Assembly: GCF_019285515.1 (NCBI RefSeq) | Contig: NZ_CP079095.1 | Coordinates: 3,380,501 to 3,444,500 of the forward strand | From: Methylococcus sp. Mc7 | GTDB taxonomy: Bacteria > Pseudomonadota > Gammaproteobacteria > Methylococcales > Methylococcaceae | Length of the DNA: 64,000 bases | Direction: 5' to 3' | In this document: positions 63,775 through 64,000 of the stretch, one piece after another | How the letters are laid out: each line of letters begins with the position of its first letter | Numbering within the stretch: position 1 is the stretch's first letter | Made by a program: the position numbers and the translations under genes | The notes under the pieces: generated by a model | What the model was told of the DNA's origin: nothing | What the model saw: only the letters and a program-made list of their open reading frames with translations | Database searches by the model: none

Positions 63775-64000
63775 ATGTCCGACGAAGAGCCAATCAAGAC
63801 CCGGCTGAAGCTCCGGGCGGTGGCCGTCGATACGTACCGGGAAAATGTGGCCTACATGCACCGGGAATGTTCGGTGTACCGGGCGGAAGGCTTCCAGGCG
63901 CTGGCCAAGATCCGGGTCGGCTGCAACGGCAAGCAGATCGAGGCGGTACTGAACGTGGTGGACGATACCCGCATCGTAGCCCCGGATGAGCTGGGTCTGT
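63775..64000 (+). CDS. Thymidine-phosphorylase-like protein, N-terminal part (runs off window)
   Basis: The first 75 codons of a gene that continues past the window end. The protein begins [20 protein letters not shown] and goes on with [20 protein letters not shown], the N-terminal domain pattern of the putative thymidine phosphorylase/AMP phosphorylase family. A GAGGAGGG ribosome site lies about 9 bases before the ATG. The family cleaves pyrimidine or AMP nucleosides with phosphate; the exact substrate cannot be judged from this part. Confidence 0.75.
   Translation, partial: MSDEEPIKTRLKLRAVAVDTYRENVAYMHRECSVYRAEGFQALAKIRVGCNGKQIEAVLNVVDDTRIVAPDELGL

Overview
The window is GC-rich chromosomal DNA from a gammaproteobacterium, most likely a Methylococcus-type methanotroph. 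The supports are an E. coli-like SpeD, a dusB-fis-purH gene run, a hldE-dnaB-alr run, and a serine-cycle set in which a malate-CoA ligase pair (mtkA/mtkB) sits beside a malyl-CoA lyase (mcl). The genus is inferred; no rRNA or methane monooxygenase gene is present. I see no tRNA, rRNA, CRISPR array or prophage.

Layout. 1-3723 (minus): a two-component system followed by a metal-type RND efflux adaptor and the start of its pump. 3911-12526 (plus): an envelope and ion-homeostasis block of OpgC, OpgD, a CPA2 antiporter, NhaD and a P-type ATPase. 12582-14065 (minus): a DUF2459 lipoprotein and a secreted hydrolase. 14237-19120 (minus): an AT-rich GtrII-like membrane glucosyltransferase gene broken by two separate insertions of the same 1690-bp IS1380-type element. 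19218-26810: a 1308-residue FAD/Fe-S dehydrogenase, a succinate-semialdehyde dehydrogenase, a secreted orphan and a UbiH-type hydroxylase. 26945-28667: an AT-rich accessory patch with a DUF4160/DUF2442 pair between two copies of a structured repeat, plus small lipoproteins. 28880-35417 (minus): a bacterial alpha-2-macroglobulin and an esterase-like protein. 35530-37262 (plus): a small membrane protein, an OsmC protein and SpeD. 37326-46349 (minus): a long codirectional run, mcl-mtkA-mtkB-rhodanese-dtd-GNAT-dusB-fis-purH-GlcF-like. 46835-52795 (plus): a coiled-coil outer-membrane beta-barrel with clear promoter and terminator, a proline iminopeptidase, hldE, dnaB and alr. 52809-59275 (minus): a secreted orphan and a complete RND-TolC tripartite efflux operon. 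59442-60576: an IS1595-type element whose transposase has lost its first catalytic Asp. 60577-63665 (minus): a secreted orphan, a DUF2076 protein and an ABC importer ATPase/permease pair. 63775-end (plus): the start of a thymidine-phosphorylase-like gene.

How the parts work together. mtkA/mtkB and mcl convert malate to malyl-CoA and split it to glyoxylate and acetyl-CoA, the closing steps of the serine cycle. The opg and ion-transport block looks like osmotic and cation adaptation, and may be tied to the adjacent response regulator by a tandem OmpR-type site between them. The most unusual items are the doubly interrupted glycosyltransferase, which can be rebuilt in frame exactly; the repeat-flanked DUF4160/DUF2442 module; an interspersed repeat read through in frame inside the macroglobulin; and the Asp-to-Asn IS1595 transposase sitting exactly on a stop codon.
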